The notes: generated by a model not told the origin, from the letters alone. A stretch of 64,000 bases of DNA from Gracilibacillus orientalis (GCF_900114645.1 NZ_FOTR01000018.1:1-64000), one strand, 5' to 3'. Counted from the first letter of the stretch, positions 36,628 to 46,293 are shown. Numbers and translations: made by a program.

Positions 36628-37404
36628 GTGTTTATGGAAATAGATCAAATAAAAGTTCATTATAAACAAACTGGTGAGGGTCGTCCTGTCGTTATGCTTC
36701 ATGGTTGGGGAACGAGCCTCGATTTGTTTGAAGATTTACAGAGTAATTTAAGTGCTAATTTTCAGGTTACATCATTGGACTTTCCTGGTTTTGGCAGAAG
36801 TGATGAACCAGCTGAAGCATGGGATGTTAGTCAATACACCGATTTTTTAGAGAAGTTTTTAGCAGAATTAGAGATTGACAATCCGATTTTAATTGGACAT
36901 TCATTTGGTGGAAGAGTATCCATAAAATATGCAGATCGACACGACAGTAATGTACATAAAATCATATTAATAGGCAGTGCCGGTGTGAAACCAAAGCGTA
37001 AAGCTGATTATTATGTAAAAGTATACACATTTAAAACATTGAAAAAGGTGCTAAGCCTACCCATTTTAAATCGATATAAAGAGGATATTATTGCGAGATA
37101 CCGTGGTAAAGCAGGGTCTTCTGATTATCAAAATGCGTCTAGAGTGATGCAGCAAACATTAAGTAAGGTAGTTAACGAGGATCTGCAGCATCATATGCCT
37201 AACATTAAAGCACCGACCTTATTAGTTTGGGGTGCCAATGATGCATCAACGCCAGTACAAGATGCGAAAATAATAGAAAAATTAATTCCTAATGCCGGTT
37301 TAGCGTTAATTGAGAATGCCGGTCATTACGTGTTTTTAGAACAAAAACGGCGTGTGGCAGTGATTGTGGATACTTTTTTAGAAGAAGATAAAGGAGCAGT
37401 TTGA
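36628..37404 (+). CDS. Alpha/beta hydrolase
   Basis: About 258 residues. The nucleophile elbow GHSFGGRV, the acid loop WGANDAST and the histidine in NAGHYVFLE are all present; LHGWGTS supplies the oxyanion loop. The substrate is unknown. The GTG at 36628 has GGGAGCG 7 bases upstream and is preferred over the longer frame from 36580. It overlaps or abuts the MurF-like gene, and the trio hydrolase-MurF-like-Ddl looks like one operon, which hints at a role in cell-wall metabolism. Confidence 0.85.
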   Translation: MFMEIDQIKVHYKQTGEGRPVVMLHGWGTSLDLFEDLQSNLSANFQVTSLDFPGFGRSDEPAEAWDVSQYTDFLEKFLAELEIDNPILIGHSFGGRVSIKYADRHDSNVHKIILIGSAGVKPKRKADYYVKVYTFKTLKKVLSLPILNRYKEDIIARYRGKAGSSDYQNASRVMQQTLSKVVNEDLQHHMPNIKAPTLLVWGANDASTPVQDAKIIEKLIPNAGLALIENAGHYVFLEQKRRVAVIVDTFLEEDKGAV

Positions 37405-37406
37405 TC

Positions 37407-38978
37407 ATGCAGATTATATTTTCAATTGTAAGTGTATTATGGATGGTATATGTATTTTTTCGTGTCAAACAAGCGATCCATATGCTGCAATTAAACAGTT
37501 ATTTTAATAACCGATTATGGCGGTGGATGACAGATCATTGGACAAAAGCAGTACCTGTCCATGAGTGGCTTGCACTTATTTTAGCATTTCTTTTGTTTTT
37601 AGAATGGAATTGGCTGATATTCGTTATCGCATTGCTCGGACTGTTTATACCGAGAAATAAACAAGAAAAGAAAAAGCTGGCGGTTACCGCTCGTATCAAA
37701 CGTCTTATCGTGACAATTGCTATTATTTATCTTTTCTTGTTAGCAACAAGCTTACATTTTATTTGGAATGATTACCCGTTAAGCTATGCTGGATTAGTTA
37801 TTGTACTAGGTTCTGTACTCACTTATGGCTTGGTGTTGTTGGCTAACCTGATTAATAAACCAATCGAAAATAATATCAAAGAATATTATTATAAAGATGC
37901 GAAGCGTATTATCGATAGTGCTAAAAATACAGCAACAGTTGGTATTACGGGAAGCTTCGGTAAAACGAGTACAAAATTTATTCTAGATACCATTTTGTCA
38001 TCACAATTTAATACATTAAAAACACCGAACAGTTTTAATACTAAAATCGGTGTAACCATTACAATTCGTAACTCATTAAAGCCATATCATGATGTGTTTA
38101 TTGCCGAAATGGGTGCAAAAGAACCAGGCAATATTCAAGAAATCTGTGAATTGGTTGGTCACAAATATGCGATTTTAACGGCAATCGGTGAACAACATTT
38201 AGAAACATTTAAAACACTTGAAAACATACAAAAAACAAAGTATGAAATTGTGGAATCATTGCCAGCTGATGGTGTCGCCTTTTTAAATCGTGATGATCAA
38301 AATATTATGTCTTATACACCGAAAAATCAGTGTCGCAAAGTCTATTTTGCGATTGATGACAAAGAGGCAGATTATCTTGCTTCTGATATTCGTTTTCACA
38401 ACAAAGGAACGACTTTTAGAGTAACGAATAAAGCAGGATCATTGGATGCAGATTTTGATACAAAGCTGTTAGGGAAACATAATGTTTATAACATTTTGGC
38501 TGCGATCAGTGTTGCATGGGAAATGGGTGTGCCAGTCTCCAAACTGCAGCTGGGTGTCAAGAAGATTCAAGCAGTTAAACACCGTATGGAAATTAAGAAA
38601 GGTTTCGGTAATTTAACGGTGATTGATGATAGCTTTAATTCGAATCCGACTGGTTCGCGTATGGCTTTAGAGGTACTTTCTTCAATGGAAGGATACAAAG
38701 TACTAGTAACACCAGGTATGGTAGAATTAGGCGATAAGGAATATCAATATAATAAAGCATTTGGTGAATATGCGGCAGATGCATGTGATTATGTGATTTT
38801 AGTTGGGGAAAAACAAACTGTGCCAATTCAGGATGGGCTTCAAGAAAAAGGCTATCCCGAAGAGCAATTGTTTATCGCTAAAGACTTAAATCATGCGATA
38901 TCACAAATCCAGGCATTAAACCGTCAAGATGCTATTATCCTATTGGAAAATGATTTACCAGACACATATAATGAGTAA
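37407..38978 (+). CDS. MurF-like Mur ligase with N-terminal membrane domain
   Basis: About 523 residues. The first ~160 contain several hydrophobic helices, not present in classical MurF (about 450 residues). The Mur ligase core follows, with the ATP loop GITGSFGKTSTK, MGAKEPGNI and HRMEIKKGFGNLTVIDDSFNSNP. MurF adds D-Ala-D-Ala to UDP-MurNAc-tripeptide, and the next gene makes D-Ala-D-Ala. A membrane-tethered paralogue, possibly acting on a lipid-linked or modified precursor, is plausible. The ATG at 37407 lies 10 bases after AAGGAG and just past the hydrolase stop; the TTG at 37401 is an alternative. Confidence 0.82.
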   Translation: MQIIFSIVSVLWMVYVFFRVKQAIHMLQLNSYFNNRLWRWMTDHWTKAVPVHEWLALILAFLLFLEWNWLIFVIALLGLFIPRNKQEKKKLAVTARIKRLIVTIAIIYLFLLATSLHFIWNDYPLSYAGLVIVLGSVLTYGLVLLANLINKPIENNIKEYYYKDAKRIIDSAKNTATVGITGSFGKTSTKFILDTILSSQFNTLKTPNSFNTKIGVTITIRNSLKPYHDVFIAEMGAKEPGNIQEICELVGHKYAILTAIGEQHLETFKTLENIQKTKYEIVESLPADGVAFLNRDDQNIMSYTPKNQCRKVYFAIDDKEADYLASDIRFHNKGTTFRVTNKAGSLDADFDTKLLGKHNVYNILAAISVAWEMGVPVSKLQLGVKKIQAVKHRMEIKKGFGNLTVIDDSFNSNPTGSRMALEVLSSMEGYKVLVTPGMVELGDKEYQYNKAFGEYAADACDYVILVGEKQTVPIQDGLQEKGYPEEQLFIAKDLNHAISQIQALNRQDAIILLENDLPDTYNE

Positions 38979-38998
38979 TTTATTGGGAGGAATAGGCT

Positions 38999-40177
38999 GT
39001 GAAAACGAAAGTAGCCGTAATCTTTGGTGGCGTTTCTGTAGAACATGAAGTTTCCGTTATCTCGGCACTTCAGGCATTCAATGCAATCGACCGATCAAAA
39101 TATGATCCGGTACCTATTTATATTAGTAAAACAAAAGAATGGTATACAGGAGATGTATTAACGGATATTGAGAATTATAAAGACTTGGATCAACTGTTTA
39201 AACAGGCAGACAGAGTCGTATTGGAACAGGAAAGGGAAGGAACCATTGTTCTTAAGAAAAAAGATCGTTCTCTTTTCTCGAAAGGTGTTATAACAACGAT
39301 TGATGTCATTTTCCCGGTTATTCATGGTACCAATGGTGAGGATGGCTCTTTACAAGGTTATTTTGAATTATTAGGTCTTCCTTATGTTGGCTGTGATGTT
39401 GCATCATCAGCTGCAGGAATGGATAAAGTGATGATGAAGCAGATTTTACGTGATTCCGGCGTGCCAATTGTTGATTATGAGTGGTTTTATTCCACTCAGT
39501 GGCACGAGCAACAGGATGAAATTAAGCAATTAGCTGAAAAAGTCGGTTATCCCGTTATTGTTAAACCAGCTAACCTAGGATCAAGTGTAGGTATCTCTAA
39601 GGTGAGTAACGCAGAGGAATTAGACGAAGCAATTGATCTTGCGATTTCCTATAGTTTTAAAGTGATTATTGAGAAGATGGTCACAGATTTAACAGAGGTT
39701 AACTGTTCTGTTATTGGTGATTATGAAGAAGTGGAAAGCTCTGTCTGTGAACAAGTGTTGAGCACGGACGAGATTTTATCTTATGCAGACAAATATCAAA
39801 GTGGTGGTAAAACGGGAGATACAAAAGGAATGGAAAGTGTCAATCGAATTATCCCTGCTGAAATTAGTGAGGAAGCAACTGCAAAAGTAAAAGAACTGGC
39901 GGAGGTAACCTTCCGTTTGTTGAATGCTAGCGGTGTATCTCGAATAGACTTCTTGTTAAATCCAGAAGGAGAAGTGTTCGTAAACGAAATTAACACCATT
40001 CCAGGTTCATTGTCCTTCTATTTATGGGGACCAAGTGGTAAAGATTTTGAACAACTTACTGACCAATTAATTCAACTAGCCCTAAAACGAGAAAGAGAAC
40101 GTCAATCGATTCAATTTTCAATCGACACCAACCTTTTCTCCTTACAAAGCAAAGGCCAAGGTACAAAAGGAAAATAA
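38999..40177 (+). CDS. ddl: D-alanine--D-alanine ligase
   Basis: A 392-residue ATP-grasp ligase. The N-terminal VIFGGVSVEHEVSVISA, the grasp motif VKPANLGSSVGISKV and the metal site NEINTIPGSLSFYLW are clear. The omega-loop region between YADKYQSGG and IIPAEI is several residues longer than in standard Ddl enzymes (YLSDD..Y..PA), and the protein is about 30 residues longer overall. It could prefer D-Ala-D-Ala or another depsi/dipeptide; loop changes can alter the second substrate. GTG start with GGGAGG 8 bases upstream. A terminator follows. Confidence 0.88.
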   Translation: MKTKVAVIFGGVSVEHEVSVISALQAFNAIDRSKYDPVPIYISKTKEWYTGDVLTDIENYKDLDQLFKQADRVVLEQEREGTIVLKKKDRSLFSKGVITTIDVIFPVIHGTNGEDGSLQGYFELLGLPYVGCDVASSAAGMDKVMMKQILRDSGVPIVDYEWFYSTQWHEQQDEIKQLAEKVGYPVIVKPANLGSSVGISKVSNAEELDEAIDLAISYSFKVIIEKMVTDLTEVNCSVIGDYEEVESSVCEQVLSTDEILSYADKYQSGGKTGDTKGMESVNRIIPAEISEEATAKVKELAEVTFRLLNASGVSRIDFLLNPEGEVFVNEINTIPGSLSFYLWGPSGKDFEQLTDQLIQLALKRERERQSIQFSIDTNLFSLQSKGQGTKGK

Positions 40178-40180
40178 CCA

Positions 40181-40210
40181 AGACACGGATTAACTCCGTG
40201 TCTTTTTTTT
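40181..40210 (+). terminator. Terminator of ddl
   Basis: AGACACGGA and TCCGTGTCT form a 9-bp stem with a 5-base loop, followed by eight T. Confidence 0.9.
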
Positions 40211-40215
40211 AATTA

Positions 40216-40402
40216 AAGAAAGTATAAAATCCTTGGTATAACAGCGTTTTGTCTTATAGAAGCGACATAAATAAAGAGTGTTTTGAAATGTATAGAGTGC
40301 TGGGCACAGCTCCGGAAAGCGAAACGGTCAGCCGAAGCGGTTGCCGTAGCAGATAAAAACATTTCATCATTTCTAACTTGGTTAGAGTAGATTATCCCGG
40401 TT
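40216..40402. repeat. Intergenic repeat, shortened copy B
   Basis: Nearly identical to both ends of copy A (7331-7433 and 7783-7865). The 356 bases that lie between two CCGGAAA direct repeats in copy A are absent here. Only one arm (CGAAACGGTC) of the second hairpin unit remains, so its partner arm is lost. Most likely a deletion product of a full element. An ORF crossing it on the minus strand is not a gene. Confidence 0.85.
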
Positions 40403-40593
40403 TTTCTTATTACAATAAAAAAGCAAGAAAATGGTGCGCAAAAAACATAAACTACGAAGTTATACTTTATCAAGGTGCTAATCGTCCGTAAAACTCCCAC
40501 TGGTGGAAACCTCACTTTATAGACTCCATCATTCATATTCCTTCATATTAATATTTTCACAAAAATTTATAGAAATTAACATACTTTTAAAAT

Positions 40594-40845
40594 CTAATAA
40601 TAAAATATAAATAATAGTAGCATAATTCTTAGTAAAGCCCCTCCTTGAATAGAAAAGAAAGTCACCCATTTGATATGGAGTCTGTCATATGGTGATTGAT
40701 ATTCTTCAAAACTATTCACTCTAGTAAACACTTTTCTATAGCTGAAAACTATAATATCAAAGATTGTATGGATAAGTAAAAGTCCTATCATTAAATAAAA
40801 AGTCCCGATAAAACTTCTTTCATTAATGTAATCATCTTTCTAAAA
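40594..40845 (-). pseudogene. Possible remnant of a small membrane protein gene
   Basis: The minus strand codes a protein-like stretch: DDYINERSFIGTFYLM, then a hydrophobic helix, a charged loop (SFEEYQSPYDRLHIKW) and a second helix up to the stop at 40594. An internal ATG at 40791 has no ribosome site, and upstream of the stretch there is a stop with no start codon. It may be the 3' part of a decayed gene. I do not recognise the family. The rest of the gap (40403-40969) holds the oppA leader and nothing else clear. Confidence 0.35.
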
Positions 40846-40969
40846 ATTACAAAAATAAAATCCAGGTTATAACTAATATTCGCGGGCATTATATCGGATA
40901 TAGTGGATGGTACCAAATTTTAACTAAAAGTGTTTAATAAATTAAAAATATATAGGGGGTATCATTTTA

Positions 40970-42703
40970 ATGAGACATAACAAATGGTGGTTGTTAGTGT
41001 TAGCACTCGTGCTAGGTTTAGTACTTGCTGCGTGCTCGGATGCAAATGAAAGCACAGAAGATGAAGATGACAACAGTACGGAGGAAGGTAATGAAGAAGG
41101 TAATACAGAAGAAACCGAGAGCGATGGCGAAAAAGTCTTACGTATTTCATCAACATCTGATATACCGACAATGGATCCGATCCTTGCAGAGGATAATGTA
41201 TCTTTTCAATACACGGATACAGTCTATGAAGGTTTATATCGCTTAGCACCTGATGGTGAAATTGTTTCCGGTATTGCAAAAAAAGATGAAACAGAAGTAA
41301 GTGATGATGGCTTAACGTATACTTTCCATTTACGTGAAGGTGCGCAATGGGAAAACGGTGACCCTGTCACTGCTCATGACTTCGTTTATGGGTGGCAACG
41401 TGCCATTAATCCGGATAACGGATCATTTTATGCTAACTACTTAATGAATGGTAAAGTTAAAAATGCAACTGAAATCTATGTAACAGAAGATGAAGAATCT
41501 GATGTAGAACCATTAGAACCCGCTGAATTAGGAGTAAGTGCTCCCGATGATTATACATTTGTTGTCGAATTAGAAAAACCAGTACCTTATTTCGAATCAT
41601 ATGCGGCATTTCCAACATTCTTACCGATGAATCAAGAATTTGTCGAAGAACAAGGCGATGATTTTGCTTTAACACCTGATAATATTCTATCAAATGGTCC
41701 TTTCAAAATGACGGAATGGAATGAAGAGGCAGGTTGGGAATTAGAAAAAAATGAAACCTATTGGGATGCAGAAAATGTGGCATTAGATGGCATTTCTGCA
41801 AAAGTAATTAAAGATGCAGATACAGCACTTTCAAATTATGAAGTTGGTGAATTAGATCGAGTTACCTTGTCAGGTGCACAGGTACAAGATAATCAAACAA
41901 GTCCAGAATTCCATTCACTTACTGAAACAAGTGTTTTCTGGTTGAAGTTTAATCAAGATTCTGAATCTGCAAACGAGTATATGCAAAATGTTAACTTTAG
42001 AAAAGCATTAGCAAAAGCATTTGATAAACAAGCATATGTTGACGTTGTTTATGGAAATGACTCAACTCCAGTTAATTTCTTTGTTCCGGAAGGCTTTGTT
42101 GAACATCCAGAAACAGGAGAGGATTTCCAAACAGGTAGCGATGTTTTAGCCTATGACGTGGAGGCAGCACAAGAACTATGGGCAACAGCAAAAGAAGAAA
42201 TAGGATTTGATGAAGTGACATTATCTTTCTTAAGTGGAGACAGTGATGTAGCGAAAAATATTAGTGAATTCATGAAAACAGAACTAGAAAGCAATTTAGA
42301 TGGTTTAACAATTGAAGCCAACAATGTTCCATGGGCACAACAATTAGATATTATGCGTGAACAAGATTATGAATTAGCAGTTTCTGGTTGGGGACCTGAT
42401 TATAAAGATGCTGTTTCTTTCGTAGATCTTTGGGTGACAGATGGCGAAAACAATGATATTGGTTATTCTAACGAAGAATATGATGCTCTTGTAGAAGCAG
42501 CGAAAGGTGAACTGGCAACTAGCCCAGTAGAACGTTTCGAAGCAATGCAAGAGGCAGAGAAAATAGCTTTAGAAGAAGCTGCAATTGGCCCTATTATGCA
42601 ACGTAAAACATCTGTCCTCTTTAAAGATTATGTAAAAGGTATGGAATCATTAAATCCATTTGGTAATGACTATAGCTTCAAATATGTTGATATGGTTAAG
42701 TAA
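40970..42703 (+). CDS. Peptide ABC transporter substrate-binding lipoprotein (OppA-like)
   Basis: A 577-residue lipoprotein with signal peptide, lipobox LAAC (Cys22), an acidic linker (ESTEDEDDNSTEEGN) and an SBP_bac_5 domain (about 50-575) with MDPILAEDNVSFQYTDTVYEGLY and the QWENGDPVTAHDFVYGWQR motif of oligopeptide-binding proteins. It captures peptides outside the cell for an Opp-type importer. No permease or ATPase genes are next to it, so it must share a transporter encoded elsewhere. GGGGGT lies upstream of the ATG. A terminator follows. Confidence 0.92.
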   Translation: MRHNKWWLLVLALVLGLVLAACSDANESTEDEDDNSTEEGNEEGNTEETESDGEKVLRISSTSDIPTMDPILAEDNVSFQYTDTVYEGLYRLAPDGEIVSGIAKKDETEVSDDGLTYTFHLREGAQWENGDPVTAHDFVYGWQRAINPDNGSFYANYLMNGKVKNATEIYVTEDEESDVEPLEPAELGVSAPDDYTFVVELEKPVPYFESYAAFPTFLPMNQEFVEEQGDDFALTPDNILSNGPFKMTEWNEEAGWELEKNETYWDAENVALDGISAKVIKDADTALSNYEVGELDRVTLSGAQVQDNQTSPEFHSLTETSVFWLKFNQDSESANEYMQNVNFRKALAKAFDKQAYVDVVYGNDSTPVNFFVPEGFVEHPETGEDFQTGSDVLAYDVEAAQELWATAKEEIGFDEVTLSFLSGDSDVAKNISEFMKTELESNLDGLTIEANNVPWAQQLDIMREQDYELAVSGWGPDYKDAVSFVDLWVTDGENNDIGYSNEEYDALVEAAKGELATSPVERFEAMQEAEKIALEEAAIGPIMQRKTSVLFKDYVKGMESLNPFGNDYSFKYVDMVK

Positions 42704-42740
42704 CCAATTTGAAAGTCTCATCTCATAGAATGGAAAGATA

Positions 42741-42772
42741 AAAAGAGTATAGCATTAGCTATACTCTTTTTT
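42741..42772 (+). terminator. Terminator of the OppA-like gene
   Basis: AAAAGAGTATAGC and GCTATACTCTTTT pair perfectly around ATTA, then TT. Confidence 0.9.
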
Positions 42773-42799
42773 GTATTGGAAGACAAAGGAGGGGCGATA

Positions 42800-43666
42800 T
42801 CACCCTCGATATATTTGTCTGAGGTAGTCAGTGGGTGGCATGCCTGTTACTTTTTTGAAAACTCGGCTGAAATAGAAGGGGTTGGAGAATCCCAGCTTAT
42901 CGCTTACTTCTGAAACATTAAAGTTTTCTTTTCGAAACAGTTGAATTGCTTTTTCCACCATTCGCTCATTTTGATATTGTGTAATGCTTTTACCTGTGTG
43001 TTGTTTAAACAAGGTGGAAAGGTAAGCATAATTCATGTTTAAAGTTTTTGAGATCTCTTGACTGGATAATTTGTGCCTTTCCTGTTTATCAATTAGCTGA
43101 ATCATTTTGGTAATCATTCGATTTGATTTCATGTTAGCATAGGTTTCTAGATTTTCTAAGTATAACGCTAAGAAAAACTGGTATGTATGCACACTGGTTA
43201 GTAATGGTCTCATTGGATGAGATGATTCAAACATTTCTAATATCTGTTCGAGTTGTGATTGAGTATAACCAAGATGAGACACTTCCCCGTATTTAGGCAT
43301 AGTCAACTTCCTCTGATATTCTTCATGATGAATAAGCGAGGTTTTTCCATAAGTGCTATATTCGTTAATGTTTTCCTGTATGTCATGATTAAAAAAATGA
43401 ATGTAAAACCATTGAGATCCTGGTTGATAGAAATCTTTTCCCCAATGATGAATATTTTTTCTAAGAAAAAGATAGGAGCCTTCCTTAAGATTATATACTT
43501 CATTATCTTCTATTACTTGTAATTGTCCTTTTATAACGTAAACAAATACATTTAATTTTGGCATAACACGATCAGGATGTTTCTCAATACCATTTTTATC
43601 ACCCATTAAACCAATTTCATGGATAAGAGGAAATGAACTGCTTGAGATAATCACTGGATGAGACAA
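42800..43666 (-). CDS. AraC-family regulator with cupin-like N-terminus
   Basis: About 288 residues. The N-terminal ~140 form a cupin-like sugar-sensing domain (VFVYVIKGQLQVIED, GSYLFLRKNIHHWG); the last ~100 hold two helix-turn-helix motifs (LSSQEISKTLNMNYAYLS and NVSEVSDKLGFSNPFYFS). The TTG at 43666 is chosen as start because AAGGAG lies 8 bases upstream; a longer frame from 43768 would begin with a hydrophobic stretch that covers the promoter. It is transcribed away from the GH127 gene, with 142 bases between them, and is its likely regulator. Arabinose-containing inducer is a guess. Confidence 0.85.
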   Translation of the reverse strand: MSHPVIISSSSFPLIHEIGLMGDKNGIEKHPDRVMPKLNVFVYVIKGQLQVIEDNEVYNLKEGSYLFLRKNIHHWGKDFYQPGSQWFYIHFFNHDIQENINEYSTYGKTSLIHHEEYQRKLTMPKYGEVSHLGYTQSQLEQILEMFESSHPMRPLLTSVHTYQFFLALYLENLETYANMKSNRMITKMIQLIDKQERHKLSSQEISKTLNMNYAYLSTLFKQHTGKSITQYQNERMVEKAIQLFRKENFNVSEVSDKLGFSNPFYFSRVFKKVTGMPPTDYLRQIYRG

Positions 43667-43808
43667 AAAGATCGCTCCTTCCGAAATAGTATAAATATAT
43701 TCTATCAAAATTCCAAAAAAAAGATATGTAATTGTAATAATTGTGAATGTACAAGAATTATATAACAACTCATACTAGTATTTAAGATCGTTAGCGGAGG
43801 TGTAAGAC

Positions 43809-46085
43809 ATGCAAAAAGTGAATTTATTAGACGGAATGTTTAAAAAGTCTCAACAAAAAGGTAAGGAATACTTACTTTATTTAGATGTCGATCGACTTGT
43901 TGCTCCATGCTATGAAGCGGCAGGTAAAACAGCTAAAAAAGAACGTTATGGTGGATGGGAATCGAAGGGGATTGCAGGCCATTCAATTGGTCACTGGCTA
44001 TCAGCTGCAGCAACGATGTATCAAGTAACAGGTGATGAAGAGTTAAAGGGTAAAGTAGAATATGCTTTAGCTGAATTAGCTGCTGTTCAGTCCTATGATA
44101 AGGATGGTTATGTCAGTGGTTTCCCACGGAGTTGTTTTGACCAAGTATTTTCTGGTGAGTTTGAAGTAGACAACTTTAGCCTGGGAGGATCATGGGTGCC
44201 TTGGTATTCCATACATAAAATCTACGCGGGACTTATCGATGTCCATAAACTAACAGGTTCCCCATTAGCATTGAAGATTGTTACGAGACTTGCCGATTGG
44301 GCCTATCATGGATTAGTGAATTTAACAAAAAAACAATTTCAACGTATGTTGACATGTGAACATGGTGGGATGAACGAAGCTTTTGCAGATCTTTATTTGA
44401 TTACGGAAGATGCCCGCTATTTAGAGTTAGCTGAAAGGTTTTACCACAAGGCTGTATTGGACCCATTAGCGAACAATCAAGATGATTTAGAAGGAAAACA
44501 TGCCAATACACAAATACCAAAAGTGATCGGCGTAGCTAAACTCTATAATATTACGGGCAAAGAAAAGTATAAGCAGATCGCGACATTTTTTTGGGATCAG
44601 GTTGTTCATCATCGCTCATATGCAATTGGAGGAAATAGTATTCGTGAGCATTTCGGTCCTGAAAATGCCGAAGAACTGGGAATACTAACAACGGAGACAT
44701 GTAATACGTATAACATGTTAAAGTTAACGGAAATCATCTTTAGATGGGAATGTTCCGCTCATTACTATGATTATTATGAGCGTGCTTTATACAACCATAT
44801 TCTTGCGTCCCAAGATCCTGATTCAGGGATGAAAACATACTTTGTATCTTCTGAGCCTGGTCATTTTAAAGTATATCACTCACATGATAATTCGTTCTGG
44901 TGTTGCACTGGTTCAGGGATGGAAAATCCAGCAAGATATAATCGACGTATTTACGAAAAAATCGATGACAGGTTATATGTGCACTTATTTATCCCAGCAG
45001 AAGTATCATACGAGAATAATGAAATGATTATCAAACAGCAAACAGCCTTTCCATATCAGCCAAGTACAACCATCACAATAGAAAAGGCGGGCAGTGAAAT
45101 AAAGGAAATTGCTATACGAAAGCCTGCCTGGTTCTCAGATGAACCAACAATAAAAATAAATGGAAACGAAGTACCAACTGTAGAAGATAAAGGATATCTG
45201 ATAATAAACCATTCCTGGCAAAATGGAGACCAGATTACATATGATTTACCGCTAGATTTACATCGATATCATGCAAAAGATGATAAGAAAAAGCAAGTAA
45301 TCATGTATGGTCCCATTGTGTTAGCCGGAGCCCTAGGGCGAGAGAATTTCCCGGAAACAGATATCTTGGATGATCATCTGGCATTAAACAACCATCCTTT
45401 AATTGACGTACCAACACTGGTAACAGAAGGGCCACTAAATGAGTGGATAAAAGTTAATAATAATGAAAAGCTGTTATTTGAAACAGAAGCAATCGGACAA
45501 CCTGATCATCAGCGGGTAAAGTTGAAGCCTTTTTATGATATACATCATGAACGTTACACAATATATTGGAATATTATGTCGAACCAGGAGTTCAAAGAGT
45601 TCGGTGATGAAGAAAAAAATCAGAAAGCACGACAGCAACAAATTATAGTCGATGAGGTCACACCTAATGAACAGCAACCAGAAGTAGATCACAATATGCA
45701 AGCAAGAAATTCAACTTCCGGATATAGCAATGATGTTCATAGTGGATGGAGAGAAGCTAGAGATGGTGGTTATTTTAGCTATGATTTAAAAGTCGACCCT
45801 ACAAGAGAAATGTATTTATATGTAACGTATAATAAAAGTGATTTTACGATAGAAATAGAAGGAAAAAAGCTGGATAGGGATTTTGAGATAAAAATTGATG
45901 GGTATGTACTAGCCAAAGAGCACTTTAATCAACCAAATATTGGAGAGTTATATTCAAAAACGTATCCGATACCAACTGAACTAATTAATGGTAAAGACAA
46001 GGTTGCGGTTACATTTGCTGCAGAGAAAAATAAGATTGCAGGTGGCGTATACCATGTCAGAATGTTAAACAACCAATCATTATAA
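43809..46085 (+). CDS. GH127-type beta-L-arabinofuranosidase (DUF1680)
   Basis: A 758-residue cytosolic enzyme. The alpha/alpha-barrel opens with GGWESKGIAGHSIGHWLSA; the catalytic/zinc set of GH127 is visible as Glu296 and Cys298 in TTETCNTYNMLK and Cys365-Cys366 in SFWCCTGSGMEN. In HypBA1-type enzymes the cysteines bind zinc and one acts as nucleophile. A C-terminal ~130-residue beta domain follows. It should remove beta-L-arabinofuranose from plant glycans; related GH146 enzymes look alike, so the family number is not certain. AGCGGAGG lies before the ATG. Confidence 0.85.
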   Translation: MQKVNLLDGMFKKSQQKGKEYLLYLDVDRLVAPCYEAAGKTAKKERYGGWESKGIAGHSIGHWLSAAATMYQVTGDEELKGKVEYALAELAAVQSYDKDGYVSGFPRSCFDQVFSGEFEVDNFSLGGSWVPWYSIHKIYAGLIDVHKLTGSPLALKIVTRLADWAYHGLVNLTKKQFQRMLTCEHGGMNEAFADLYLITEDARYLELAERFYHKAVLDPLANNQDDLEGKHANTQIPKVIGVAKLYNITGKEKYKQIATFFWDQVVHHRSYAIGGNSIREHFGPENAEELGILTTETCNTYNMLKLTEIIFRWECSAHYYDYYERALYNHILASQDPDSGMKTYFVSSEPGHFKVYHSHDNSFWCCTGSGMENPARYNRRIYEKIDDRLYVHLFIPAEVSYENNEMIIKQQTAFPYQPSTTITIEKAGSEIKEIAIRKPAWFSDEPTIKINGNEVPTVEDKGYLIINHSWQNGDQITYDLPLDLHRYHAKDDKKKQVIMYGPIVLAGALGRENFPETDILDDHLALNNHPLIDVPTLVTEGPLNEWIKVNNNEKLLFETEAIGQPDHQRVKLKPFYDIHHERYTIYWNIMSNQEFKEFGDEEKNQKARQQQIIVDEVTPNEQQPEVDHNMQARNSTSGYSNDVHSGWREARDGGYFSYDLKVDPTREMYLYVTYNKSDFTIEIEGKKLDRDFEIKIDGYVLAKEHFNQPNIGELYSKTYPIPTELINGKDKVAVTFAAEKNKIAGGVYHVRMLNNQSL

Positions 46086-46089
46086 TGAA

Positions 46090-46119
46090 AAGATCCCCAA
46101 TTTATCGGGGATCTTCTTT
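46090..46119 (+). terminator. Terminator of the GH127 gene
   Basis: AAGATCCCC and GGGGATCTT pair around an 8-base loop, followed by CTTTAT. Only four bases after the stop. Confidence 0.8.
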
Positions 46120-46152
46120 ATAGGTGAAACAGGATACCTTGGATATATCTAA

Positions 46153-46293
46153 TTAGTTATAGAAAGAAGCACCAACAATTATTAATAAGATGAAAAGAAC
46201 AACGATTAAGGCGAATCCACCGCCATAACCACCGCCGTATCCATATCCACTACCATATCCACCATACGGATCGCAGCCTCCATAATAGCTCAT
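46153..46293 (-). CDS. YjcZ-family small glycine/tyrosine-rich membrane peptide
   Basis: A 46-residue peptide. It begins [18 protein letters not shown], continues glycine-rich, and ends in one hydrophobic helix ([18 protein letters not shown]) and YN. This is the layout of the YjcZ/SscA group of sporulation-associated small proteins in Bacillaceae. GGAGG lies 9 bases upstream of the ATG. Function is unknown beyond a link to spores or membranes. Its terminator is not obvious. Confidence 0.88.
   Translation of the reverse strand: MSYYGGCDPYGGYGSGYGYGGGYGGGFALIVVLFILLIIVGASFYN

Noticed and set aside
40213-40536. 107-codon ORF on the minus strand
   Set aside because: Shares the repeat-derived part with the ORF at 7.5-7.9 kb and extends into unrelated intergenic DNA.
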